From Rhizophagus clarus (taxonomy: Eukaryota; Glomeromycota; Glomeromycetes; Glomerales; Glomeraceae), in contig BLAL01000184.1 of the NCBI GenBank assembly GCA_015698045.1, forward strand, positions 248,001 through 312,000: 64,000 bases of DNA, given 5' to 3'. Made by a program: the position numbers and the translations under genes. Below the pieces are notes generated by a model. That model was not told the origin of the DNA. It saw only the letters and a program-made list of their open reading frames with translations, and ran no database searches. Below are positions 10,668 through 24,886 of the stretch, piece by piece (positions within the stretch are counted from its first letter, which is position 1; every line of letters starts with the position of its first letter).

Positions 10668-11424
10668 TCACATAAAAGAAAGTGGAGAAAAAATTAGAGA
10701 ACCTTATTATTTTTTTCTTTATAGACAAGTATGTATTTCTTAAATATAATTTCAAATGTGAAACTAAATATATATAAATGCATTAGTTGGCTATATTTAC
10801 TTAAGGTTTGGTGCCTTTTCTAAAGAAATAAAAGAATGTTTTATATGTGGTAAAGTTTTTGTACCACGCTCACAGATTCATGTGTAACAATCGCAAATTC
10901 CTGTGTATGACTTCTAACTTACGTGATGCATCATTAAATGATATTATACAAAGTTCAAAGAAGTAAAATTTACTCTATACTAATGTAGAAATTGGTGTTA
11001 AACCAACTTTTGATAAAGAAAATTCATGTAAATCTCTGTTTTATGATTTTATATATTCCCCTAATTTTATTAATGAATTAATCAAATTCTAGAAGGATTA
11101 CGAATTAAAGAAATGAAACTATCGTCTAAATAATACAATAAAACCCGCTATAAATAAAACTAACAAAAACTATCTATTCATTACATATCCAATAATGGTC
11201 TGAAAATGAAACCTACAAAATAAAGGAACAATAAGTCCGTTTAATTAAAAAAAATATAACTAAGGTTTGAAGTATTTTGAAATTTACCATTCACATTAAA
11301 ATCCAGAATTCGTGCAAGCCTAAGTTTTAAATTGTAACTAGCATCCAAATTTAAAGTCTGGAGTTCAGAAAGAAACCCACATAGTCTTTGAAGATACGAT
11401 CCAATCATTTACAAGAGTAGAAGG
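10668..11424. other. Unassigned AT-rich sequence
   Basis: No supported gene. A plus-strand stretch near 10805-10880 translates to a CFICGK-containing segment that is soon interrupted by stops. It could be a relic but cannot be assigned. Confidence 0.25.
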
Positions 11425-13240
11425 CCAACCTGAAATTTAGAAAAAAAAGTAAGAAAAACGGCAGTAGCTGTTTCTTAATAAAAAATTGTTCGTAATACTT
11501 ACAAATTTTGTCTCAGAAGTTTCCACAAAAAACCTGGATAAAAAACAGGAACATATAGTAAATCGTTTCTTTTTCTTAACAAAAAAAAAAAAAAAAAAAA
11601 AAAATAATAATAAAAATTCGTAACACATACGGACTTGTTCCTTTAGTTCTCTGAATTCTAGAAAATAAAATAGAATTCCATGCATTCAAAAGACCAAAGA
11701 ATCGCCTACAAAAAATGAAAAATGAACTGTTAATAACAGTTTGTTAGAAATAAACAATTAAAAAAAAGCCACCAACCGAATCCTATCTCGCGCATCCAGC
11801 CAAAGTTCTTACAATAAAGAAATAGATAAAGAGCTAAAGCTTTTTTTTTAAAAAAAAAGTTTCAGATTTTCAAAACTTCGCCTGGGAGTCCAGCTTCCAA
11901 ATTGAAACCAATTTCCCTGCAAATGAAAAGCGAAATATTAGTAATATAATATTCAATGAAATAATACAAAAAATAAAAAAAAAAAATATTTTTACCTGCC
12001 GGTATTCCTCCATGTTCAGGGACTCGATGATCGTTAAATTACCAAACAAACTTCGAAAGAACCGCCTAAAAAAACAAAGTAATAAAACGAACTGCAAAAG
12101 TTCGTTAAAATAAAATTTAAAGAAAAAAATTTGTTTTTTTCTCTTACCATCAAAAGAAACTTGAAACCGCCTAAAAAAAAAAAAAAAATGAACGTTAGCA
12201 ATGTTCGTTAAATTACAAAAAAAAAAATTGAATTTTTTTTTATTTCGCCGAATACTACGTCCAAATATTCGAGAAACCGGCCAAATGTTAATAATCATTG
12301 CATTAAAAAATCATTAAAAAGAACGAAAAAGGACATTTGACTATCGGATTGCTTACTGATATTCGACTGTCTAATGAGATCCTACTTGTTCAGCCTGTCT
12401 AAAAAAAAATAATAAGAAAAAATAAAACGTAAGTTTTGTTAGATAAAAAAACATACTAACTGTCAAAATTTCACATAAGGTTTGGTCTGCTAAAAAAAAA
12501 GGAAAACGAAACGTAGATTTCGTTAAAGAATAATTAAAAGATAAATGAAGCTCTGCGCATCCAAAGGATGGCCTAAAAAAAAAACGAAACATTAAGTGAC
12601 GTTTCGTTAAATGAATAATACAAAAACCTCACTCCCTCTTCTCCTCTCTTATCAGATTCCTACGCATTCAAAAACCAGGGAATTGAATCGATCATATCAA
12701 AATCGACCGAGTCAAATAACTCGACTACAGATTTTTTGTATCGGGTGAGTACTCGAAATATTTTGATCGATTATATAATATTCGAATAAAATTCGATCAA
12801 TATATTAATCGAAACTTTATGTATTTGAGTAGCTTATTTAATATTTGATGAACTGAGATAACATATAATAATAATCAACAAATACAAAGTGCAAATTGCA
12901 TTTTTTACATTATTTTGTAATAACTAAATAATAAAATTGAAATAATCGATTAATTATTTGAGCAATTGTTCGATTATTATTAGATCGAGTACAATTACTC
13001 AATGTTGCAGTCGAGTATGTTTTTAGTCGATTTTGGTTTAAAAATTTATGACCGATTAATCGAACAATGGTTTTTAGCATCGAGTAAATTCCCTATCAAA
13101 AGCCTGAGAACCAACCGTCCAAAAAAGGTAACTATTAATAAACGCTCGTAAAATAATGAAATAGACCAAAATCCTACCAAAGAGTCAACTGTCTAAAAAA
13201 AAATAGAAAAAAAGAAATTATTAATTATTCTTTAGAAAGA
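11425..13240 (-). other. Array of micro-exon-like segments and hairpin-bearing short introns (putative transcript)
   Basis: On the minus strand a series of short segments (15-60 nt) alternates with intron-like stretches. Good donors (GTAAGA, GTAAGC, GTAAGT, GTATGT) are visible for several, and nearly all end in a T-tract plus AG. Just upstream of the T-tract most contain TAAC/TAAG followed by an inverted repeat: AACGAAAC..GTTTCGTT (12583-12608), AACGAAA..TTTCGTT (12505-12524), AACGAACT..AGTTCGTT (12086-12106), a GAACGTT type (12190-12209), AACTGTT..AACAGTT (11725-11740), AAACGGC type (11455-11475) and AAAGAA..TTCTTT (13211-13233). Many exon-like pieces start GCGATTCTTTG-like after the AG. No continuous reading frame was found, though a piece reads MEEYRQ then NWFQFGSW across one intron. 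It may be a non-coding transcript, a decayed micro-exon gene or an old 5' leader. Confidence 0.4.
12676..13095. mobile_element. hAT-like MITE, 420 bp, with 8-bp target-site duplication
   Basis: The element starts CAGGGAATTGAATCGAT and ends ATCGAGTAAATTCCCTA, so the termini are imperfect inverted repeats beginning CAGGG/TAGGG as in many hAT elements. The flanks are TCAAAAAC (12668-12675) and TCAAAAGC (13096-13103), an 8-bp duplication with one mismatch. The interior is rich in TCGAT palindromes and has no open frame. It interrupts the micro-exon array. Confidence 0.75.
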
Positions 13241-13762
13241 CAGAATAAAGAAATTCATAGATAGTTTTTATGTATTAAATAAATAAAAGTTCTCTCATTT
13301 CAAAGTAACATAAAAAATTAAGAAGTTATCACTTATTTTTAGCAATAAAATTATAAAGTTTTAAAAAATTTTTTATTTTTCAATATATTAAAAATTCATG
13401 AACTTACATGCAGAATTTGTAATTTATTGTAGGGTAGTGTATAAAAAAAATTATATATATAATTCAGTAATAATCTGTAAAACAAATATTTATAATCTTT
13501 ATCAAAATGCCAGTAGTAAACGGTTTCTATTTCATTGAAATTAATATTAGCATTTGGTAATTGCAGTTCATTATTTAATTACAGATCACGTGGAGATGAA
13601 ATTCCTTCGATAAATATAATAAATAACCAAACAATATCAATACAAATTTATATTATTGATGAAATTTTTTTATAGATTACAGGTAGAATCAACACTGGTT
13701 TGTAAATTACAAGTCTTTGTCGATCTAATTTTTAAATTAGCGTAATAATTAATACTTTTCTT

Positions 13763-13795
<33 letters not shown>

Positions 13796-13852
13796 TACAA
13801 TTAATTAAAACGAAAATTATCATTATGGGATTAGAAATTTTTAAATACGTTA
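13241..13852. other. 3' flank of the La gene
   Basis: AT-rich, including a T/A homopolymer foldback near 13765-13795 that is a likely 3' UTR or terminator zone for the minus-strand gene to its right. No gene is seen. Confidence 0.4.
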
Positions 13853-16331
13853 TTATTCATCAGTGGCCTCCAAATTGAGAGATTTTGGAGGTCTCCCTTG
13901 GGACTCATCAAGATCATTGAGGTCGATAGCCTTGCGCTTCCTTTCGGAAGATGACGGGAGGACTTCGGGGACAACGTGTAATTTTTCGGTAGATTGATTA
14001 CCCACATCATCTTCAGGCTCGTCCTTAATCTTGGCTTGGCCGGCGGACTCAGCAGGTTGCTTTTCTTTAATTGGACTAGCGGCATCATCTTTGGAGAGTG
14101 TCTCCTCAGAGCGAGATTTTTTCGTCGGAGATCGATCATCAATTGCAACATCATCAGACACATCCTGCTTTCTTTTTTGGCCACCAGTTTCGGTAGATTG
14201 TTCTTCTCGTTCAGTTGGAGCAACATCATCATCAGGCTTATCGTGTGACTCGGTCTTTCTTTTTTTGCCGCTACTATGTTTTTCCCTTCGGCCGTTTCCT
14301 CGACTTCTCGTCCCACGGATTCGACCTTTACCTCGGACGTTTGTATTTGTATTATTTCCGCCGCTCTCTTCTGACTTAATGCCAAATTCGGCTTTGAGTG
14401 CATTACTTTGTTTTGATTTTTCTAATATTTCATTCTTTTTCTTCTGATAATAGTCTTTCTCTTCATTGCCTAGAATTTTCGAATTACATCAGCAACCAAT
14501 TAAAATAGGATTATAATATTGCCGGACGATCTTAACCTTTAAGAATTCTAAGTTTAGGTTTAATGCCATCAAATTCCAGTTTTTCAGATGAAGCAGACTC
14601 AATGATTTTATGATCGATCGGATGTTCAAATTCGATAACACCGGATGAATTTTTTGGATCGTATTGTACATATTTAACATCTCCAAAGTGATTTTGCATT
14701 TGTGTCTACATGATTGTAAAGAAAATGTTAATACAAATATCTTATTTGATAAAGTGAAATATATACTTATTCATAAATACTCGAATGGTTAAATAAGTTG
14801 ACTTTGGACCAGCATCTTCAAAATGTAACAAACAACCGGGAATCCATCTCTTATTAGACCGTTTCTCCTTCTTGGTTATTTGTTGTTTTTGCAAACGCAT
14901 TGTATTAGGGTCAAGTCCCTTTTCAATGCATTTCATTTCACAATAATCAAATCTATTATTTCAAGCAGTATATTAGACTGATGCAATAGTATATTAAATA
15001 AAGTACATCTTTATAGAAAATAATTACTTCATCATCATTGAAAGCTTTACATTCTTATATGATATATCCATCTCCGATACTTTCTTGGCTTCTTCATGTG
15101 TAGCAAACTGGATAAAGAAAGAATCCTAAAAATAATGGAGAATTATGTTGCTTCATAAGTGATTTTTATCTTTATTAAAGAAAAGTAAAAACAAGCTACC
15201 TTATAAGTGTTGTCGTCATCTCTTCTCGCAAAGGCCTTTTCAACCTTGCCATACTGTGAAAAGTACGACGCGACTTCTTTCTCGTAATTAGAATCAATTT
15301 CATCTTTGTTGAACCCTTTCTACAAAATAAACGAATTAATCGTATTTAGTTGGATATGAAAAATACCAAAAAATAAATGTGATATAATACCACGTAAATT
15401 GATCTCCAGATTGGAGAATCTTTGATATGTTGAGGGACGTCAATCATGACGAGAGTCTTTCGTCTGACGTGCTCTCCTTGTTCATCGACTTCAAGCAAAT
15501 TTGGAGATTCTCGCAATGCCTCAATGATTAAGCCATAATCTTTATAAACTTGCATTTTCTTGAATCTGCAAATCATTTTTAAAGGAACCCCTATTACAAA
15601 GTTTATATCAAAAAGATGAATTTATTGTTTAATGAAAAAATACGACTTATAATTCTTTATTAAAGCTTACATCCTTGAGGGTTTTTTGATCTCACTTCAT
15701 TCAAAAATTTATCGTTTGGTAAATTTTTATCACCAAAATAGTATTCCACTTGAGTCAATATTTTTTTCTTCAACTCCTCAATCTGTTCTGGGGTACGTGC
15801 GCATTCAACCGAGGCTAATGATGATACATATGCGATATTTCATTTAGTATATTATTATTTTATTTTATTACGTAGAGAAACATAGGCAAATATGAAATTT
15901 AGTATTTTATTAGCAAATCAAAGTTTATGATGACGTAAAAACATACTTTGTCACGTGAGATTAGATATTTTCCTTCACGGAACAAATAAAATAAAAAGTG
16001 TACGCGATTTCACGTTGTCTTTGTAGGTATACAATATATTTCACTATCGACAATATTACTTAAAGATTTACCTGTGTCATTTATCGAACCATTGGCATTA
16101 CTTTTTCCCGGATCAGCTGCCATGTCAGTAGTGTTTTCGGGATCCACGGCATCTGTAGGCAACGAACAGAAGATAAATAATACAATTAATTACAGTTCTT
16201 GACGGATATCTTTGCCACTTATATAATTGTATATATTAACCTAATAATGCACAAGACACTACGCTCTCTGTTGAATTATCGGACGTTTGAGTTTGTTCAG
16301 GAAAGTATTTTTTTTCTTGTGTGGAAGTCAT
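13853..16331 (-). CDS. LHP1: La ribonucleoprotein (Lupus La homologue)
   Basis: La binds the 3' oligo-U of new RNA polymerase III transcripts and protects tRNA and other precursors in the nucleus. Nine exons join in frame to 563 codons: 16331-16241, 16152-16072, 15814-15671, 15590-15391, 15319-15200, 15125-15028, 14952-14781, 14705-14537, 14469-13853. After an acidic N-terminus comes the La motif at about residues 60-170 (QVEYYFGDKNLPNDKF, then GWVPLKMICRFKKM). RRM1 is at about 173-250, and a second RRM-like block (HFGDVKYVQYDP) at about 305-360. The tail of about 200 residues is Lys/Glu/Ser-rich with KRK clusters, a likely nuclear signal. The family assignment is firm. The exon 6-7 and 7-8 joins were chosen by phase and could differ. 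It is head-to-head with the ALKBH7-like gene, 159 bp away. Confidence 0.9.
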
Positions 16332-16490
16332 AGTATAGAATGAAAGCAAGTGCGAGTTATAGTACAGGCATTCTTTTATATATAAAATTTTGATCTATCT
16401 ATATGCAATCACTTTGCATAATAGGATTTTACTGCGCCCAGTCCATACAAAATTGACCAATAATATGTAATTGTGAATATTTGTAAAAAA
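16332..16490. promoter_or_regulatory. Compact bidirectional promoter La / ALKBH7-like
   Basis: Only 159 bp separate the two start codons. A CCAAT box (TGACCAATAAT) lies near 16453, and a TATATATAAAA stretch near 16376-16387. Which element serves which gene is inference. Confidence 0.45.
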
Positions 16491-17362
16491 ATGAAGAGTA
16501 TCCTTAGTCATTTTCGTTCAACTTTTTTTATTAATCGAAATAATACAATTTCATTTAATTTTCGTTATAATTCTTCATTACCGAGTTCTTCATTACAATA
16601 TTTCGATTTAAGCAACATCCATTCAACTCCCCCTAACTTAACACCTAATTTCAGTATATCGGATTTCATTCTTTTTCCAAATCATTTTACACAACAAGAG
16701 CAAGAATTTTTAACAACTCGTTCCTTAGAAAAATTAAAAAGAGTTTTTGGTAAAAAGACAGTATATCAACCTTCACATTTTGATCATATCATACACAATT
16801 ACAGAGAATGTCAAATAACTAATTGGACTAATGGTGATAATGAAATTGAGCAAGAGATCAATAATTTATTAGATAATAAAGTTTACAAATTATTTTCTAA
16901 AATTAAATGGCTTCCTATACATATCTTGGAGTTAGCCGAATCTATTGGCGGGATTAAACCCCATGTTGATAATATTGAGGTAATTTACCTTTTGCTGCTA
17001 AAAAAAAAATTTTTTAACATAAAAAAATTAATTGCCGTCATTAAATTTTAAAGTATTCTGGTAACATTGTAGTCGGAATTTGTCTAATTTCTCCAACTGT
17101 AATGGTACTTAGACATATAAATAATCCAGGATGTAAATTTTCTGTTTTGTTAGAACCTGGCTGTCTTTACATTCAAAGGTAATATAATTCATAACTTTAA
17201 AAATAATTGTTACAAATTCTAAGTATTTACGTATATCATAGAGATACCATTAGATATAACTTCACTCATGAAATTCCTATTGATCCTGAACAACATAAAT
17301 TTAAAAATAATCTTATACCGAAGAGACATAGAATTTCTCTAATGTTTAGGGTACATGTATAA
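16491..17362 (+). CDS. ALKBH7: AlkB-family 2-oxoglutarate/Fe(II) dioxygenase, ALKBH7-like (mitochondrial)
   Basis: Three exons (16491-16979, 17054-17178, 17242-17362) give 244 residues. The catalytic signature of the AlkB fold is present: the HxD pair at His158/Asp160 (KPHVDN), the distal His at about 214 (YNFTHEI), and an Arg-rich KRHRISLMFR near the end for 2-oxoglutarate binding. The order and spacing resemble ALKBH7, a mitochondrial member linked in animals to programmed necrosis and RNA processing. The N-terminus (SHFRSTFFINRN...) is basic and Ser/Asn-rich, consistent with a mitochondrial presequence. The in-frame ATG at 16491 is preferred to an upstream GTG. A possible further intron at 17351 would replace the last three residues and end near 17440. 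Confidence 0.85.
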
Positions 17363-17711
17363 ATAATTTGTATTCAAATTTTCAAATTTCTAAATATTTC
17401 TAATATTTATCTTTATTTTTATGCAATTAGAATGCCAAATGATAAGATAAATAATAAACAACATTTTTAATTTATAACTTTATAATAATGTTAAATGTTA
17501 ATATAATCCCTTTCTCATTTAATTTACAATAATAAATAAATAAATAAATAAATACTAAACTTGTTTATACCTTTCTATAAAGGAAGGAATAAAAGTACAA
17601 AAATCCAATGGCAAATATAAAAAAGCTTGTATAAACACATTTGTCCTTATTTACAAAAAGAGTTGGGTAGGGAGAAGTTAAATAAGAAAGTCATAATGTT
17701 CATTCGTTAAA
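17363..17711. other. Convergent 3' intergenic region
   Basis: Contains an (AAAT)n microsatellite near 17527-17554. It is the shared 3' flank of the ALKBH7-like and SNF1 genes. Nothing else is seen. Confidence 0.5.
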
Positions 17712-20267
<2,556 letters not shown>

Positions 20268-20459
20268 AAAGAAAATTAACAACTACAATTATTTAGCGCG
20301 AAGTTATTAAACGCCCGACCTTAATAATATTGCCTTTTTTGTTTACGATTACAATTAACATGTGATAACTAGATTTTTTCATTTACCAGTTTATTTGCTA
20401 ATAAAGGCAAAGGTCTGATCATGATACTGATATTCTCATTTGACGATTTTTTTTTTGAA
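20268..20459. promoter_or_regulatory. Bidirectional promoter SNF1 / HPM1
   Basis: A 192-bp gap between two ATGs pointing apart. AT-rich with T-tracts and no strong named box. Confidence 0.35.
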
Positions 20460-21896
20460 ATGTCTTTTCGGTTCAATTTTTCGGTACTTTGTTTTTATTG
20501 TTTATAAGCTCTTGCTATATCGTTTGGTGACTTTATTCCTCTGAATTTATCAGTCAGAAGAACTTGAGCCTACAGAAAATGAATCGAATGATTCGACAGC
20601 TCAGAGCCCTATAGACAAGTATGATAGCTTAAGCAGTCTCTTTCGGTTCGACAAACGGCCATTCGTTCCTCCAAGCGAATTAATTCCTAACAATTTGGTA
20701 AATAATTGAATTAAGAAAATTTATCCTAACATTCTTCTGAAAATTTCCTTTCTTTTTATAGAATGATATACTACCATCAACTTTGGTAGCTGAACGCGTT
20801 TTCTTTCCTACTTGTGAGAAATCTGTCCTTTATAAACGGCACCTTTCTGATGTTAAGTTTCAATTAGCACAGGAGGACAATTTACTAGAAACAGATTACA
20901 ATGGGGATACAAGAATTTTGGAATTGACAGCAGATAGTGACATAGTTCAAGGAGTCTATGAAGGTATTCAACTATTTAACATTATATTTATGTGAATTTG
21001 TTGCTTAAATTTATTGAAATTTTTTTAATTAGGTGGGTTAAAAACTTGGGAATGTGCACATGATCTTGTTGAATTTCTTTCAAAGAATATTAGTAATTTA
21101 GATTTTGAAGGAAAGAAAATTTTAGAGGTTTGAATTTATTATATTTCGATTAAAATTTTTTACTAGTAACGCTAACCTATTGGATAATAAAAAGCTAGGC
21201 TGTGGATCATCCCTCCCAGGCATATATATACTTACCACTAAAAATCCATTTAGAATTGATTTTCAGGATTATAATGAACAAGTTTTGAAGTTGGTTACAA
21301 TTCCAAATATATTGCTTAACACCTTATTATGTCCAAAATCAGAAGATTTTTTTAATGGTACCGCAGAGATAGATGTTCCGGAGCGTCCTAACTTGTTAGA
21401 TCAAGTGAAGAAAAGTAGGTTTTTCATGGGAGACTGGAGCGGATTAACTGTAAGAATTTATTTAAAGAAAAGAAGATTCTATTATTTAGCATAATAATAA
21501 ATCATATGTTTTCATTTAGGACATCATAAATTTGAATTCTGAACAAGAAAAGTACGATCTGATTATAAGTTCAGAGACAATATATAATACAGATTCACTA
21601 CCAAAACTATATAATGTTATTAAATACTCTTTAAAGCGACCAAATGGTATAGCGTATCCTTTTGTAACCTTCTTGTATTTCATACCCTTATTTTACATAA
21701 TATTTCTTAATAGCATTAAATAATTAGATTAATTGCAGCAAAATCAATATATTTTGGCGTTGGTGGTGGTGTATTACCATTTCGTCATTTAATTGAGCAA
21801 GACAAAGTGTTCGGAATCAAAATTTTCTATAATGCAGAAGCACACGTAAAAAGAGAAATCTTAATGTTGACTTTTTTGGATTCCTTTATCCAATAA
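20460..21896 (+). CDS. HPM1: Protein-histidine N-methyltransferase, METTL18/HPM1 family
   Basis: Methylates a histidine of ribosomal protein uL3 in yeast and animals. Seven exons (20460-20483, 20554-20697, 20762-20963, 21033-21127, 21195-21449, 21520-21646, 21739-21896) give 334 residues. The N-terminus MSFRFNFS is typical of the family and sits alone in a 24-nt exon. The methyltransferase core shows GLKTWECAHDLVEFL, motif I LELGCGSSLPGIY (split by an intron after LE), DFQDYNEQVL, MGDWSGL, DLIISSETIYN and SIYFGVGGGVLPF. All are hallmark blocks of METTL18 and distinguish it from other class I methyltransferases. The short C-terminus ends in SFIQ. Confidence 0.9.
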
Positions 21897-22343
21897 ACAA
21901 AATATTATTACAACAAACTGTTATAATTAGGCTAAATTGTTTATTACGAATATGTAAACATTCGATTCATAATTTTTTTTGAATTAGACATAATTTAATT
22001 TTGTTAAATATTCAAGAGTAATCAGATAAACTTCAATATAGGTTCAGTAACAGATATTGGAAATTTAAAGTTTTCAATAGCATTCTAAGCCGACTTCTGA
22101 AAAATACCTCTCCGCGAAATGATCAACATAAAATAAACGATTTGATTCACCGTATACAAAGAATTTCAGGATAATAAAACATATAATTACAAGAATTTTT
22201 GCTAATAAAAATGTCGATCTAAATGATCATTGTGTAACTCAAGATTGATTTAATAATTTTCATTTATTTTTTAAATTTGAGTAATCTGACAAATTGACAT
22301 ATCTTATTTAATAATTATAAACCTAATTGATTCGGTTTTTAAT
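21897..22343. other. Convergent 3' intergenic region
   Basis: AT-rich sequence shared by the 3' ends of HPM1 and RPL18. No gene is seen. Confidence 0.5.
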
Positions 22344-23363
22344 TTATACTTTGAAACCACGAGAAGCTCTACGACCACGAGCCTTCTCAAATTTTCTTCC
22401 CTTAGATCCGATATAAGGTCTTTATAAATAAAATGTTTAATCAGTATTATACTTATTTTACTCGGATGAATTAAATAAGAGAATATTCCATAAAAGAGTA
22501 GCTTACTTGGCATTTTTATGTGGGCCCATACCAAAATGTTTGACAGCTTCCCTAGAATTCTTCGGCCCTCTAAGTAAGACCGTATTAGAACCAGTCGGTG
22601 CACGAAGAGCTAATTGATCAAGAGTTAAAACTTCACCGCCGGCTTTTAAAATTCTAGCCTTAGCGGTTTTTGTAATACGGAGTGCTGCAACTGAAAGTTT
22701 TGGAACCTCTAATACTCTATTATCATCTGTGACGGTTCCAACAATTACAGCTGTTTTACCAGGTTTATTGGAAAGATTACGAATGATACGAGAAATAGAC
22801 ATTGGTGGTCTATTAATTCGTGACATAAAAAGCCTTTTCAAAATAACTTTATTAAACTTGGAATTTGTTCTCCGAGCTAGAAACCGGTATACCTAATCAG
22901 ACAATTAAAAAATTAAAATTTTCACATTTGAATTTCATTTCTTTCCGAGCAAAATCGATGTATACCTTCACCAACAATCGAAGGTAAACATCTTCACTCT
23001 TTGGCGCAGTCCGATTCCTGTGTCTCACGTGATGTTTTTTGATGTCGATACCCTAAACAAACGCAATTAAATTCTCGTCAATAAAAAAATGTCATAAGTG
23101 AGAATTATCTTCGAATTTATTTTTAGTTCTATTTTTCATGTTAAAGTAATATTTTATTGAATCTACAGATAATTACTAAAATTAATTATTTGATAACACC
23201 GAAAGTTACGCTTATTTTTGAGATCGCGAATTTCAAGAAAAGTCCCAAAAAAAATTTCATCCATCTAATTATCGAATACAGCGAAGAATCTTACTTTTTC
23301 ATCAATTTAGGATGGTAATTAAATTATTGACATAAAAAACATACGGTATTAAAAACATACCAT
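22344..23363 (-). CDS. RPL18: 60S ribosomal protein eL18
   Basis: Structural protein of the large ribosomal subunit. Four coding exons (23363-23361, 23052-22966, 22892-22507, 22419-22344) give 183 residues, close to the family length of about 187. Conserved blocks run in order: [80 protein letters not shown] and the basic end [19 protein letters not shown]. The start codon is an exon of its own: ATG is immediately followed by a GTATGT donor and a 308-bp intron. This arrangement is common in fungal ribosomal protein genes, where the first intron often carries regulatory sequence. It is divergent from PRE4 with 232 bp between starts. Confidence 0.95.
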
Positions 23364-23595
23364 TTCGATTGACCGATTGATTCCCTGGCGAAAAAGAAGG
23401 GAGAAATAATTTTGTTTGTTGCTTTTCCTTTATGCCTTCGAGAAAAAAATTCAAGGTAACACGGATCATGACCACATGATATATAGATTCTGATTCCCGA
23501 TTCGTTTAATATTATCGATTACATGGATCAGACACCCTAACGTAATCATCGACGACGTATATATATACGAATTTCAAATCTGTTGTCCGTTAACC
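23364..23595. promoter_or_regulatory. Bidirectional promoter RPL18 / PRE4
   Basis: 232 bp between divergent starts. A TATATATATA run lies near 23560, about 30 bp upstream of the PRE4 ATG. No clear Rpn4 (PACE) box was seen. Confidence 0.4.
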
Positions 23596-24742
23596 ATGAA
23601 CCACTTTCCATTAAATTTGGATCCCCACGAAAAGCCAAAGAATGATATTTTTGCCGACGCCATTACGAGAACTCAGTGAGTTTTTTCGTTTTTAATAAAG
23701 TATTGTGATAACTATAACTATTTTTTTTTTTTATCGTTAGACAACCAATCGTGACTGGTACTTCGGTACTTGCATTTAAGTATAAAGACGGTGTAATGTT
23801 AGCCGCGGATACATTGGGTATGTTGTTATGGCCCTTCTTTTCAAATTAATTCCTTTCATAATTAATTCTTTTCATAATTGAAGTTTTATTAACCGTTTTT
23901 GCGAATTTTTCAATTTACAGCATCATATGGCTCACTTGCTCGGTTTACGGATGTTCAACGTCTTTATCCCGTAGGTGATTTTACGGTAATCGGTGCTTCA
24001 GGAGATATTTCCGATTTTCAATATGTCCAACATCTTTTGGATACTGTGATGTAAGTTAATTTTCACGGAATCGACAAATTAATTGATGTTCAGAAAATTC
24101 TCATATATTAAAATTTTACAGGATAGAAGAATATTATACAAATGACGGCCATGTCCTTAGAACACAAAATATTTATGAGTATTTAAGTCGTGTAATGTAT
24201 GGTAGACGATCTCGTTTTAATCCTTTATGGAATGCCTATATTGTTGGAGGTTATAATGATGGAGAAAAGTAAGTTCTCCATTTTTTTTTTTTTTTTTTTT
24301 TATAAAAATGCTAAAGAATGATTTAATTTTAGGTTTCTGGGATATGTTGATCTCCTTGGAACAACTTATCAATCTTCAACTATCGCTACTGGTTTTGGAG
24401 GTCATTTAGCTCAACCAATTTTGCGTAAAGCTGTCGAAGGCAGAGAGGATACACTTACAGAAACTGAAGCCATTGAAATTTTGGACTCTTGTATGAAAGT
24501 TTTATATTATAGAGATGCAAGAAGCTTTAATAAGGTGTGTAAATACGTATTATATTGTATTATAGTGTATTATTTTGTATTATATTGTATTATATTCACC
24601 TTCTTTATAAATCCGTAATAATTTTAAAATGTAATAGTTTCAACGTGCCAAAATTACCGCTGAGGGTGTAGAGGTAAGTGGACCTTATAAAGCCGAGACA
24701 CAGTGGGATTTTGCTGAAGGGATCAGAGGATATGGTCCTTAA
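23596..24742 (+). CDS. PRE4: 20S proteasome subunit beta-7 (PRE4/PSMB4 type)
   Basis: A non-catalytic beta-ring subunit of the 20S core particle. Six exons (23596-23675, 23741-23817, 23921-24050, 24122-24268, 24333-24534, 24638-24742) give 246 residues. After a propeptide-like N-terminus (HFPLNLDP...) comes TQQPIVTGTSVLAFKYKDGVMLAAD, then [59 protein letters not shown] (joined across an intron) and AQPILRKAVEGRE. The N-terminal nucleophile Thr of active subunits is absent and the ASYGS segment follows, which is diagnostic of beta-7. The C-terminus ends GIRGYGP. Confidence 0.93.
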
Positions 24743-24886
24743 AACGATTAATCATTTGACAAAACGTTATAATGCCGATTTGATTTATTTAGTTATATTA
24801 AAATATTCTTATAAGAAATAAATATTCTATAATTACTGAATAAAGTTAAATACGATTTTATTTAAAAATTACTAAATTGAATATAA

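Noticed and set aside
10805..10880. CFICGK-containing segment resembling a zinc ribbon
   Set aside because: Stops follow almost immediately and no flanking exon could be joined.
13831..14447. Extra open frames on both strands over the La tail
   Set aside because: The La exon 9 frame explains this region; the others are shadows of its biased codons.
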